In this document: positions 8,302-15,927 of the stretch, in pieces
Position numbering within the stretch: position 1 is the first letter of the stretch
How the letters are laid out: each line of letters opens with the position of its first letter
Assembly: GCF_000025265.1 (NCBI RefSeq)
Contig: NC_013739.1
Coordinates: forward strand, 5,132,001-5,196,000
Direction of reading: 5' to 3'
From: Conexibacter woesei DSM 14684
GTDB lineage: Bacteria; Actinomycetota; Thermoleophilia; Solirubrobacterales; Solirubrobacteraceae
DNA length: 64,000 nt
Notes under the pieces: model-generated
Seen by the model: the letters and a program-made list of their open reading frames with translations, nothing else
Database searches by the model: none
What the model was told of the DNA's origin: nothing
Position numbers and translations under genes: made by a program

Positions 8302-8333
8302 TACACCACAAACGGTGTAGCACCGAGTGCTAC
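8302..8333. promoter_or_regulatory. Overlapping palindromes upstream of the Phd/VapC operon
   Basis: Two perfect inverted repeats overlap: TACACC-N6-GGTGTA (8302-8319) and GTAGCAC-CGA-GTGCTAC (8317-8333). They sit 10-42 bp before the antitoxin ATG. Phd/YefM-type antitoxins autorepress through palindromes in this position, so this is the likely operator. Too close to the start codon to be a terminator for lutC alone. Confidence 0.6.
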
Positions 8334-8343
8334 GGTTGTGCAC

Positions 8344-8595
8344 ATGGCGAAAGAGGTCTCCGTGCGCGAGCTGCGCAACCACACCGCGGACGTCGTCGCC
8401 GCCGTCCGCGGCGGCGAGACGATGACGCTGACGGTCAACCGCGAGCGGGTCGCGGACATCGTCCCGCACGTCGAGCGGCGCGACCCGTGGGTGCCGGCGT
8501 CGGTGCTGCGCGAGATCGTGCGAGAGGCCCCGGCCGACCGCGGGCTGCTCGCCGACCTCGCCGACGTCCGCGGCGCGCTCCTCGACGACGAATGA
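8344..8595 (+). CDS. Phd/YefM-type antitoxin
   Basis: A small 83-aa protein (85 if the in-frame GTG at 8338 is used). The start VSVRELRNHTADVVAAVRGGETMTLT is the prevent-host-death antitoxin DNA-binding fold (key residues VRELRN and GE). The C-terminal acidic tail should wrap the toxin. The stop overlaps the following VapC-like gene as ATGA. The gene is preceded by two overlapping palindromes. Confidence 0.85.
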   Translation: MAKEVSVRELRNHTADVVAAVRGGETMTLTVNRERVADIVPHVERRDPWVPASVLREIVREAPADRGLLADLADVRGALLDDE

Positions 8596-8975
8596 GCCGC
8601 GCGCTCGCCGACACGTCGGTCTTCGTTGCGCAGGAGTCCGGCCGCACGCTCGGGGAGCTGCCCGACCGCATCGCCGTCTCGGTCGTCACCGCAGCCGAGC
8701 TGGAGCTGGGCGTGCTGCGAGCGCGCGATGCCGCCACCCGCGCACGCCGCCTCAACACGCTGGCCCGCGTGCGGAGCGCCTACCCGCTGCTGCCGATCGA
8801 CGCGGAGACCGCGTCGTGCTTCGCCGGGATCGCAGACGAGGAGCTGGGTCAGGGCAGGAGACTGCGCCGCCACGACGTCTGGATCGCCGCGACCGCACTC
8901 CGGCACGGCGTGCCGGTCGTGACGCAGGACGCCGACTTCACGGCGTTCGACCTCGTGACGGTTCTGCGCGTCTGA
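8592..8975 (+). CDS. vapC: VapC-type PIN-domain ribonuclease toxin
   Basis: A 127-aa PIN-domain protein. The acidic metal-binding residues are visible: ADTSVF (Asp7), TAAELELG (Glu), RRHDVWIAATA (Asp) and TQDADF (Asp). These form the Mg2+/Mn2+ site used to cleave RNA, often initiator tRNA, in VapC toxins. Coupled to the antitoxin by an ATGA overlap. Full length and apparently intact. Confidence 0.85.
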   Translation: MSRALADTSVFVAQESGRTLGELPDRIAVSVVTAAELELGVLRARDAATRARRLNTLARVRSAYPLLPIDAETASCFAGIADEELGQGRRLRRHDVWIAATALRHGVPVVTQDADFTAFDLVTVLRV

Positions 8976-9016
8976 GCCCCGTCGGCCACCCTCGAGCGGC
9001 GAGCACCGCAGCTAGC

Positions 9017-9033
9017 GCTTGCATTTTGCAAGC
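9017..9033. promoter_or_regulatory. Perfect inverted repeat upstream of the PaaI-type thioesterase
   Basis: GCTTGCA-TTT-TGCAAGC, with 7-bp perfect arms, lies 21 bp before the thioesterase ATG. Its size and symmetry suit a TetR- or MarR-type operator. No regulator gene is adjacent. Confidence 0.45.
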
Positions 9034-9054
9034 AGTGCTGCCACGCTCCTCCCC

Positions 9055-9579
9055 ATGACCGCGATCGACACGGCGCCGGCCGCCTGGGGCGAGCCGCGCA
9101 CCCGCACCGTCACCTGGTACGACCCGCACGCGACAGCCGCCGCAGGGGCGCGGCTGTCAGGCCGCGACTACCTGCAGGCGATCGCCGACGGCACGCTGCC
9201 GCCTCCGCCGATCGCGTCGCTGCTCGACTTCCGCATCACGCTCGTCGACGACGGCGAGGTCGCCTTCGCCGTCACGCCCGACGAGTCGGCCTACAACCCG
9301 ATCGGACTCGTCCACGGCGGCCTCGTCTGCACGCTGCTCGACTCCGTCGTCGGCTGCGCGGTGCAGACACAGCTGCCCGCGGGGACCGGCTACGCCTCGA
9401 TCGAGCTGAAGGTCAGCTACGTGCGGCCGATCCACGCCGACACCGGCGAAGTGCTCAGCCGCGGCTGGGTCACGAAGCCCGGCCGCCGCGTCGCGTTCGC
9501 CGAGGGCGACGTGCGCGACCGCGACGGCAAGCTGCTCGCGAGCGCGTCCAGCAGCCTGCTGGTGATCCCGCCAGCCTGA
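9055..9579 (+). CDS. PaaI family hotdog-fold thioesterase
   Basis: A 174-aa hotdog thioesterase that would hydrolyse an aryl- or acyl-CoA. The core PIGLVHGGLVCTLLDSVVGC holds the conserved Asn/His-Gly-Gly segment (HGG) and the helix with the catalytic Asp (LLDS). It is followed by YASIELKVSYVRPI, the usual beta-hairpin. The ATG at 9055 sits just after a perfect palindrome. It stands alone between the toxin-antitoxin pair and greA, so its substrate cannot be inferred from neighbours. Confidence 0.85.
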   Translation: MTAIDTAPAAWGEPRTRTVTWYDPHATAAAGARLSGRDYLQAIADGTLPPPPIASLLDFRITLVDDGEVAFAVTPDESAYNPIGLVHGGLVCTLLDSVVGCAVQTQLPAGTGYASIELKVSYVRPIHADTGEVLSRGWVTKPGRRVAFAEGDVRDRDGKLLASASSSLLVIPPA

Positions 9580-9605
9580 CTCAAGCGCTCCCGCGCCCGG
9601 CGCCG

Positions 9606-10070
9606 CTAGGCGCCGACGCGGACGACGCGGAGGATGCGGGCGCCGGACGGCGTCTGGACCTGCACGTCCTCGCCCGCGCGCGCGCCGATCAGCGCCCTCG
9701 CGACGGGCGACTCGATCGACAGCTTGCCGTCTCTGGCGCTCGCCTCGGCAGCGCCGACGAGCGTGTATCTGGCGTTCTTCCCACCCGTCTCGACCTCGAC
9801 CGTCGAGCCGAACGCGACGATGTCGACGTCGGAGGACGCCTCCGTCACGGTCGCGTTGCGCTCGCGCTCGCGCAGCTTCAGGATCCGCGTCTCGAGGTGA
9901 GCCTGATCCTCCTTCGCCGCGTGGTACTCGGCGTTCTCCTTGAGGTCGCCCCACTCGCGCGCGGTCCGGATCCGCGCCGCGATCTCGCGGCGCGCGACCG
10001 TCTCGAGCTGCTCCAGCTCGGCGCGCAGCGCGTCGAGGCCCTCTTGCGTGATGGCATACCCGTCAGTCAT
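9606..10070 (-). CDS. greA: Transcription elongation factor GreA
   Basis: A 154-aa Gre factor. The N-terminal coiled coil carries the conserved acidic tip GDLKENAEYHAAKE (Asp and Glu near residues 42 and 45) that is inserted into the RNA polymerase secondary channel to stimulate cleavage of backtracked transcripts. The C-terminal FKBP-like domain is seen from about residue 85 (GSTVEVET...YTLVG...SIESPVARALIGARAGE). Length is typical. Transcribed away from the helicase gene, with a dispersed palindromic repeat between them. Confidence 0.93.
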   Translation of the reverse strand: MTDGYAITQEGLDALRAELEQLETVARREIAARIRTAREWGDLKENAEYHAAKEDQAHLETRILKLRERERNATVTEASSDVDIVAFGSTVEVETGGKNARYTLVGAAEASARDGKLSIESPVARALIGARAGEDVQVQTPSGARILRVVRVGA

Positions 10071-10094
10071 CGAGACAGTCTCGCAGACAGCGTT

Positions 10095-10153
10095 CCGCGA
10101 GTTCCCCGGGGACGCGACGCGGCGCCGGCGCGCCGCCGTGGAACTCGCAATGC
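10095..10153. repeat. Dispersed palindromic repeat, copy B (greA-helicase intergenic)
   Basis: Reverse-orientation copy of the repeat at 1508-1564. CCGCGAGTTCCCC begins at 10095 and CGTGGAACTCGCAATGC occupies 10137-10153. The outer blocks match copy A nearly exactly, while the centre has diverged. It could fold into a hairpin with a GC-rich loop between the divergent greA and helicase genes. Confidence 0.6.
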
Positions 10154-10180
10154 GTCAGCACGGCTACCGTTGAGGGCCGC

Positions 10181-12361
10181 ATGCAGCTCGTCCCCGGCCA
10201 ACCGAACGTCGAGCTGCGCAGCGAGCAGGAGCGCGGCCGCATCGTCGTGCTCGCGTTCCCGTACGACCAGCACGTCGTCGAGGTCGTGCGCGGGATCCCC
10301 CACCGCCGCTTCGACTGGGACACCTACGAGTGGTGGGCGCCCGTCGACGACTGGGTCGCGCTGCACGTCGCCGACATCCTCAAGCGGTTCCCCGACCTCA
10401 CGCCCAGCGAGGAGGTCGTCAGCTGGCTCGACGGGATCGAGCGGCGCTGGCTCGGCAGAGTGTCGACCGCGCGCCACGACGCCCGCGGCTGGTGGGTGCT
10501 GCGGACGATCGCGGGCCAGGTCCCCGAGCCGCTGCGCGAGGGCGCGATCGAGCGCGAGGACGGCACGCTGCTCGTCCCGCTGACCGAGGCCAACGCCCAC
10601 CTGCTGCGCGAGCAGGACTCGGCCAAGCTCGACGCCGCCGCCGACCGCTGCATCGCCTCGCTGGAGATCGGCGACCCGCCGCCGCCCGCGCGGCTGATCG
10701 CCACCCACGGCGTCGAGGGCGCGCGGCTGCGGCTGGAGGTGCTGTGGGACCCGACCGCCGGCGTCGCGTTCGACGACTTCCCCGGCAACGAGGGCGAACG
10801 GACCGTGCCCGTCGACCCGTGGCTGCTGGAGCCGCTCGACGCGTTCATCGCGCTCCACGAGGTCGAGGTCTCCTACAGCGCGACGCTGGCGCTCGCGAAG
10901 CTGCGCGAGGAGCACGACCGCGCCGCCACCGCGATCCGCGCCTCGCGCGCGACCGAGGCCGAGCCGATCGCCGCGGTCGACGCGAGACTCGGCGGCACGC
11001 TGGAGCCGTTCCAGTGGGCGGGCGTGCGCTACGTGCTCGACGCGCGCCGCGCCTTCCTCGCCGACGAGCAGGGGCTCGGCAAGACCGTCGAGGCGCTCGC
11101 CGCGGTCGAGGCCGACGACGCCTACCCGGTCGTCGTCGTCTGCCCCGCGTCGCTGAAGCTCAACTGGGAGCGCGAGACGCGCAGATGGCTGCCGCACCGC
11201 TCGGTCGCGGTGATAGAGGGACGCCAGGCGGTGCCGCCGACGGCCGAGATCACGATCGTCAACTACGAGGTCGTCGACAACCATCGTGAGACGCTCGCGC
11301 GGCTGCGCCCCGGCGCGCTCGTGATCGACGAGGCGCACTACTGCAAGAACCCGTCCGCGAAACGCACGCGCGCGGTGCGGCGGCTGGCCGAGTCGATGGG
11401 CCGCGAGAAGCTGCGGCTGGCGCTGACGGGCACGCCGGTGCTCAACCACCCTGACGAGCTGATCAGCCAGCTGCGCGTGCTCGGCCGGTTGGACGACTTC
11501 GGCTCGGGTGCGCGCTTCAAGCAGCAGTTCCGCGGCCCGCTGACGGAGGAGCGGCTGCACTGGCACCTGCGGCGGCGCTGCTTCGTGCGACGGCTGAAGT
11601 CCGAGGTGCTGCCGCAGCTGCCGGCGAAGCGGCAGGTCGTCGTGCCGGTCGCGCTCGACAACGAGCGCGAGTACCGGCTGGCGGAGAGAGACGTGATCAG
11701 ATGGCTGCGGGAGCAGCCGCTCGACCTCTCCGAGCTGAGAGCGAAGATCGCCGCGACGCTGCGCGCGAAGCGGCTCGCGCAGCTCGGCGCGCTGCAGCGG
11801 ATCGCCGCGCGCGGAAAGCTGCACGCGGCGCTGGCGTGGATCCACGACTTCCTCGCCTCGGGCGAACCGCTCGTCGTCTTCGCCCGCCACGTCGAGGTGC
11901 AGGACGCGGTGCTGGAGCGCTTCGCCGACGCCGCGCACCTGCTCGGCCGCGACGGCGCGACCGCGCGCGAGGCGACGGTGCGCGCCTTCCAGCAGCCGGA
12001 CGGTCCGCAGCTGATCGTCGCCGCGACGCAGGTGGCCGCGCAGGGCATCACGCTCACGCGCGCCTCGAACGTCGCGTTCCTGGAGCTGGAGTGGACGCCG
12101 GCGATGCACGACCAGGCCGAGGACCGCTGCCACCGCATCGGCCAGCACGACGCCGTCACCGCCTGGTACCTGCTGGCGGCGAGAACGATCGACGAGACGA
12201 TGGCCCACCTGATCCAGCGCAAGCGCGGGATCGTCGCCGCCGTCACCGACGGCCGCCGCCTCGACGGCGACTCGCTCGTCGAGGAGGTCGTCCGCGAGCT
12301 GCGCGACGGCCGCCCGTTCCGTCACCTCAAGGCAGTGACGGAACCGGCGGCGGCTACGTGA
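10181..12361 (+). CDS. SNF2-family helicase, SMARCAL1/HARP-like
   Basis: A 726-aa Swi2/Snf2 ATPase. The N-terminal region includes GIPHRRFDWDTYEWWAP, resembling the HARP domain of annealing helicases. Helicase motifs follow in order: motif I DEQGLGKT (about residue 296), motif II DEAH (about 383), motif III LTGTPV, and C-terminal motif VI EDRCHRIGQ (about 646). By family it remodels or anneals forked DNA during repair. ATG 10181 follows a short divergent region shared with greA. The downstream HTH gene starts 44 bp after the stop and has its own operator. Confidence 0.85.
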   Translation: MQLVPGQPNVELRSEQERGRIVVLAFPYDQHVVEVVRGIPHRRFDWDTYEWWAPVDDWVALHVADILKRFPDLTPSEEVVSWLDGIERRWLGRVSTARHDARGWWVLRTIAGQVPEPLREGAIEREDGTLLVPLTEANAHLLREQDSAKLDAAADRCIASLEIGDPPPPARLIATHGVEGARLRLEVLWDPTAGVAFDDFPGNEGERTVPVDPWLLEPLDAFIALHEVEVSYSATLALAKLREEHDRAATAIRASRATEAEPIAAVDARLGGTLEPFQWAGVRYVLDARRAFLADEQGLGKTVEALAAVEADDAYPVVVVCPASLKLNWERETRRWLPHRSVAVIEGRQAVPPTAEITIVNYEVVDNHRETLARLRPGALVIDEAHYCKNPSAKRTRAVRRLAESMGREKLRLALTGTPVLNHPDELISQLRVLGRLDDFGSGARFKQQFRGPLTEERLHWHLRRRCFVRRLKSEVLPQLPAKRQVVVPVALDNEREYRLAERDVIRWLREQPLDLSELRAKIAATLRAKRLAQLGALQRIAARGKLHAALAWIHDFLASGEPLVVFARHVEVQDAVLERFADAAHLLGRDGATAREATVRAFQQPDGPQLIVAATQVAAQGITLTRASNVAFLELEWTPAMHDQAEDRCHRIGQHDAVTAWYLLAARTIDETMAHLIQRKRGIVAAVTDGRRLDGDSLVEEVVRELRDGRPFRHLKAVTEPAAAT

Positions 12362-12370
12362 CGCAGGGTT

Positions 12371-12392
12371 GAGGAAATCATCGGATTTCCTC
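12371..12392. promoter_or_regulatory. Perfect 9-bp inverted repeat, candidate operator of the HTH/nucleotidyltransferase pair
   Basis: GAGGAAATC-ATCG-GATTTCCTC, perfect over 9-bp arms, lies 13 bp before the ATG at 12406. It is only 9 bp after the helicase stop, so a terminator role is also possible. It has no T-run, and its position right before an HTH gene favours an autoregulatory operator. Confidence 0.55.
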
Positions 12393-12405
12393 TACCCTTG
12401 TGCGG

Positions 12406-13101
12406 ATGCTCACGCAGGAAGCCCTCGTTCGCGACCTCGTCCGCCTGCGACGCGCCGTACGGCGCCGCCACGACGACGATCTCGTCTCCGTGCAGGCCGA
12501 CTTGGCACGTGCCGCCGGGCCGACCGTGCGCCGAGCCGCGGCGGCGCGGCTGCTCGGCGTGAGCCAGACCGCGTTCGACCGCTGGATCGAGCGCGGCGAT
12601 CTGCCCGTGGTGGTCACCCCGGACGGCCGTCGAGCGGTCCCGACAGCCGCGCTCGTCGAACTCGCCGAACGCGTCGAGGACCGACGGCGGCGAGGCGAGC
12701 GAGACGCGCTGGCGCAAGAGTTGCGCGCGCGCCGACAGCGCGCGACGGCGCTCGACGTGACGGGCCTCCTCCCGCGCGGCGTGCACGCTGACGGACCACA
12801 TCGCGCCGCCGAACTGCGCGCCCTCGCGTACCACCGCGCCGTCGCGAGGCTGCTCGACGACGAGCTCGTGGCCGACGCCCGCGACCGAATCCGGCGCTGG
12901 CGCGAGGAGAGACGAATCCATCCCCGCTACGCAGATCATTGGGAAACCCTGCTCGAACGACCTCGGGACGCGATCGCGCGCGAGCTCGGCGCCGACGAGC
13001 CGCACCTGCGCGATCTCCGTCAGAGCTCCCCGTTCGCCGGCACCCTCGACGAGGCGACACGACGTCGCGTTCTGGACGCCGTCGCGAAGGTGGTGGCATG
13101 A
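12406..13101 (+). CDS. Helix-turn-helix protein paired with a nucleotidyltransferase (putative antitoxin)
   Basis: A 231-aa protein with a MerR/excisionase-like HTH (AAARLLGVSQTAFDRWIERGDLPVVVT, about residues 45-72) and a long charged, helical remainder. I do not recognise a characterised family member. The stop overlaps a DUF6036/AbiEii-like nucleotidyltransferase gene as ATGA, and a perfect palindrome precedes the gene. This layout (DNA-binding partner first, enzyme second, own operator) is that of toxin-antitoxin or abortive-infection pairs, and an antitoxin/repressor role is inferred. ATG 12406 is preferred over the GTG at 12400. Confidence 0.65.
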   Translation: MLTQEALVRDLVRLRRAVRRRHDDDLVSVQADLARAAGPTVRRAAAARLLGVSQTAFDRWIERGDLPVVVTPDGRRAVPTAALVELAERVEDRRRRGERDALAQELRARRQRATALDVTGLLPRGVHADGPHRAAELRALAYHRAVARLLDDELVADARDRIRRWREERRIHPRYADHWETLLERPRDAIARELGADEPHLRDLRQSSPFAGTLDEATRRRVLDAVAKVVA

Positions 13102-13640
13102 AGCGCGATGAACTGGAGCACGTGATCCGTGCAGCGGCCGACGTCGCGAGCAGCGACGAGATCGTCGTGATCGGCAGCCAGGCAATCCTCGGCGCGATCC
13201 CCGACGCGCCGGCGACGCTGCTCTGGTCGCAGGAAGCGGACGTCTACCCGCTCCGCGCGCCGGAGCGCGCCACGGCGATCGACGGCGCGCTGGGCGACGG
13301 CTCCCAGTTCCATGCGACGTTCGGCTACTACGCACACGGCGTCGGCCCCGAGACCGCGATCGCGCCTGCCGGCTGGCAGGCGCGTCTGGTCCCCGTCCGC
13401 GTCCGCCGCGGACCACGTGACGAACGCGAGGTGGTCGGATGGTGCATGGAACCGCACGACGTGGTGCTCGCCAAATGCGCTGCGGGGCGGGAGCGTGACT
13501 GGGAGTTCGCGCGAGAAGCACTCCGCCACGAAGTCGTCGCAATCGGCGAGCTGTGCCGCCGTGCCACCGAGCTGCCGCTGCCGGCCGCCGGCCGCGACGA
13601 GGTCATCCGTCAGCTGAGAGCGCTCGCGGCGGCTACGTAG
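13098..13640 (+). CDS. DUF6036/AbiEii-like nucleotidyltransferase (putative toxin)
   Basis: A 180-aa protein beginning with VIGSQAILGAIPDAPATLLW and SQEADVYPL: a GS-containing nucleotidyltransferase strand-helix followed by an acidic metal-site segment (EADVY). A later MEPHDVVLAKCAAGRERDWEF segment is typical of DUF6036-type proteins. Such enzymes include toxins that transfer nucleotides to tRNA (MenT/AbiEii group). Coupled to the HTH gene by ATGA. Activity and target are inferred from the fold and the pairing only; the acidic motif is less canonical than in MenT, so it might be diverged. Confidence 0.6.
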   Translation: MKRDELEHVIRAAADVASSDEIVVIGSQAILGAIPDAPATLLWSQEADVYPLRAPERATAIDGALGDGSQFHATFGYYAHGVGPETAIAPAGWQARLVPVRVRRGPRDEREVVGWCMEPHDVVLAKCAAGRERDWEFAREALRHEVVAIGELCRRATELPLPAAGRDEVIRQLRALAAAT

Positions 13641-13725
13641 ATCCCGCGTATCTCCGCCGACGAACCGGAACGTGGTTCGTGGTCCCACGGGAAGATGGCG
13701 AGCTGACCCCAGACCAGGAGGCTCG

Positions 13726-14160
13726 ATGCACTTCCCCACCCGCGCGGCCCTCGCGCTCGGCGTGCTCGGCGCGGCCGTCGCGTTCCCCACGTCCACGCTC
13801 GCGAGATCGTCCAGCAAGGCGAAGGTCGGCTACTACGTCGACAACGCTCAGGACCGCAACATGACGCTGTTCGTGACACCGGACCTCAAGCGGCTGAGAG
13901 CGTTCCAGGTCGCGTGTCTGAACGAAGCTGGCAGAGCAGGCGGCACGATCAACGTCAGAAACGTCCCGATCACCGCCGACGGCAGATTCACGATCGACGG
14001 CTCCGTCACCGTGATCTCGTCCTACTCGAGATTCAAGACGCCGATGAGGATCACCGGTACGTTTCAGGCCAACCGCGTCGTCGGCAGCGTGGCCGCGAGC
14101 GGCAGATCGTGCGGCGCGCTCAGATTCAACGGCAGATACTACGGCGACGTCGAGGGCTGA
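13726..14160 (+). CDS. Secreted protein of unknown function
   Basis: A 144-aa protein with a clear signal peptide (positively charged start, hydrophobic core ALALGVLGAAVAF, likely cleavage before residue 30). The mature part is beta-rich with two cysteines (VACLNE and GRSCGA) that may pair. Preceded by CAGGAGG at 13716-13722. By hand count 9 of 14 arginines use AGA, very unlike most genes here. I recognise no family with assigned function. Confidence 0.75.
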   Translation: MHFPTRAALALGVLGAAVAFPTSTLARSSSKAKVGYYVDNAQDRNMTLFVTPDLKRLRAFQVACLNEAGRAGGTINVRNVPITADGRFTIDGSVTVISSYSRFKTPMRITGTFQANRVVGSVAASGRSCGALRFNGRYYGDVEG

Positions 14161-14187
14161 CCAGACCCCCGACGCGGCCGCTCCTGT

Positions 14188-15375
14188 TCAGCAGTTGCTC
14201 GGTGCGGCTCTCCCCGCGAAGCGGTCGGCGAGCCAGTTGACGACCTCTATCTGCGCGCCGAGCTGCGTCGTGACGTGCTCGAGCGGGTAGGCGGACAGGC
14301 GCGAGGTCGCGCCGAGCGCGCACCACTGTCTGTGCAGTCTCTCCTCGACCGCGTAGGGGATCACCTCGTCGTAGGAGCCGTGGTACTGCAGCAGCGGCAC
14401 CGACGGTCTGACGACGCCGAGGTTGTTCGCGTCGAGCGCGGCTCTGAAGTCAGGCTGCGTCGTCGGGTCGATGTTGCCGACCGTGTACTCGGTCAGGTGG
14501 TGGAAGGCGAACAATGCGAGCGCGGGCAGCTGACACATTCTGTTCAGCGACGCGATCGCGATTCTGCCGTAGAGCGACAGGTATCTGTCGACGTTGAGCG
14601 CCGGGTAGCCGCCGCGGAAGCCGATCGCGGTGCCGGCGAGGAAGGCGAAGAAGGCCGAGCCGTCGATGTTCGCCTTGACCGCCTGCAGGTTGGCCGGCGT
14701 GCCGCCGCCCGCGATGCCGGCGAGGTTCAGCTCCGGCGCGTAGGTCGCCTCCTGCTGCGCGACCCAGCCGGCCGCGCCGCCGCCCTGCGAGTAGCCCTCG
14801 ACGCCGATCTGCGTCGCCGGGTCGATTCTCGCCGGCGCCAGCCGCGTCGCGGCGCGCAGCACGTCGAGCACCGCTCTCCCCTCCGGGATGCCGACGTTGT
14901 ACTGGTGGTCGCCGGGCGTGCCGAGGCCCGGGTAGTCGGTGACGGCGACAGCCCAGCCGCGTCTCAGCATGTTCGTCACGGCGAACGACTCGTCGAAGTT
15001 GCCGGCGGTCATCGAGCGCGACGGCGCGCACGAGTCGTCCCAGCCCTGCGTGCCGGAGGCGTACGCGGTCAGCGGCCGCGTTCCGGCGCCGCCCCACGCC
15101 GTGTTCGGCACCAGCACCGTGCCGGACACGGCGATCGCGCCGCCCTGCGCGTTGGTCGAGCGGTAGAGCACCTCATACGCGGTCGCGTCGTTGTCTCTCG
15201 CGATCGACGTGGCCGCGACGCGGTACCAGATCACGTCGCCCGCTCTGCCGGGCGGCAGCGGGTTCGGCGGCGTGTAGAACGCGTTCCCCGGTGGCGGGTC
15301 GAGCGCGGCCGCCGGCGCGGCGAGCAGCGCGACCGACAGGACGGACAGCAGCACGGCGAGCAGCACCGCGCGCAC
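14188..15375 (-). CDS. Secreted lipase (LIP family alpha/beta hydrolase)
   Basis: A 395-aa secreted hydrolase. The nucleophile elbow GYSQGG is present, the SYDEVIPY segment supplies a likely acid, and the LEHVTT segment supplies the His. The sequence (VTDYPGLGTPGDHQYNVG; WVAQQEATYAPELNLAG) matches the secretory lipase/LIP family known from actinobacteria and Candida. Signal peptide VRAVLLAVLLSVLSVALLAA. I start at the GTG at 15375, immediately before the hydrophobic segment; an upstream GTG at 15438 would give a poor leader. No coupled neighbour. Confidence 0.8.
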   Translation of the reverse strand: MRAVLLAVLLSVLSVALLAAPAAALDPPPGNAFYTPPNPLPPGRAGDVIWYRVAATSIARDNDATAYEVLYRSTNAQGGAIAVSGTVLVPNTAWGGAGTRPLTAYASGTQGWDDSCAPSRSMTAGNFDESFAVTNMLRRGWAVAVTDYPGLGTPGDHQYNVGIPEGRAVLDVLRAATRLAPARIDPATQIGVEGYSQGGGAAGWVAQQEATYAPELNLAGIAGGGTPANLQAVKANIDGSAFFAFLAGTAIGFRGGYPALNVDRYLSLYGRIAIASLNRMCQLPALALFAFHHLTEYTVGNIDPTTQPDFRAALDANNLGVVRPSVPLLQYHGSYDEVIPYAVEERLHRQWCALGATSRLSAYPLEHVTTQLGAQIEVVNWLADRFAGRAAPSNC

Positions 15376-15736
15376 CTCGACATCGCAGCGGCGAGCGCCG
15401 CCGGACGATGGTGGACATGACCGGTCTCCTTCCCCCACGGGCGCCCCGAGCGCCCGCGATGCCTTGATAGAAGACTGGATTTCTGTCCAAGCTTCTCAAC
15501 TTTCAAACACGCCGCTCCAAAAGATGCGAATTCGCTGATTTGCTTGTGGTCTTCCCTCAATTCAGAGGAGAGGGCTCGTCGTCTCCCTCTAACCCGGATG
15601 CGCCTTCGCGACCGATGCGGTAGGCTCGCCGCATGAGCGTTTGATGCTTCTCCAGATCGCATCGCGATCTCCAGCAGGCTCCGCCTCTCGGGCGTCGAGC
15701 CGCACCGTTCACTCTCGGAACAGGAGGACCATCTTC
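15376..15736. other. Intergenic region between lipase and small basic protein
   Basis: About 360 bp without a convincing gene, unusually AT-rich for this genome around 15465-15560. It must hold the promoters of the leftward lipase and the rightward small gene. GATCGC-ATC-GCGATC at 15653-15667 is a perfect short palindrome. No RNA gene was recognised. Confidence 0.4.
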
Positions 15737-15919
15737 ATGCGAAGCAATCGACTCGACGCGTCCCGCACGCGTGCCGGCAGATCGAAGAGACCGGCGAAGC
15801 CCGCAAGACCCGGCGCTCCGCCGGTCCGCCCCGGGCGCCCGATGCAGCAGCCGGCGCGCCCGCCGCGCCCGGTGGCGCCGGGGCGCGGCGGCCGCCCAGC
15901 GCGCCGCCCGGGGATGTAG
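15737..15919 (+). CDS. Small proline/arginine-rich basic protein
   Basis: A 60-aa frame from ATG 15737, preceded by CAGGAGG at 15721-15727 with 9-nt spacing, which is the main evidence that it is real. The product is strongly basic and low in complexity (repeated PARP, PVRPGRP, RPGM), with no membrane segment or known motif. It could be a nucleic-acid-associated or disordered protein. An in-frame extension to 15641 lacks a better start. Composition alone could produce such a frame by chance, so confidence is modest. Confidence 0.4.
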   Translation: MRSNRLDASRTRAGRSKRPAKPARPGAPPVRPGRPMQQPARPPRPVAPGRGGRPARRPGM

Positions 15920-15927
15920 GCAGCGGT

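Noticed and set aside
15590-15640. Possible tRNA or small RNA near the AT-rich region
   Set aside because: No cloverleaf or anticodon arm could be drawn and no convincing terminator follows.
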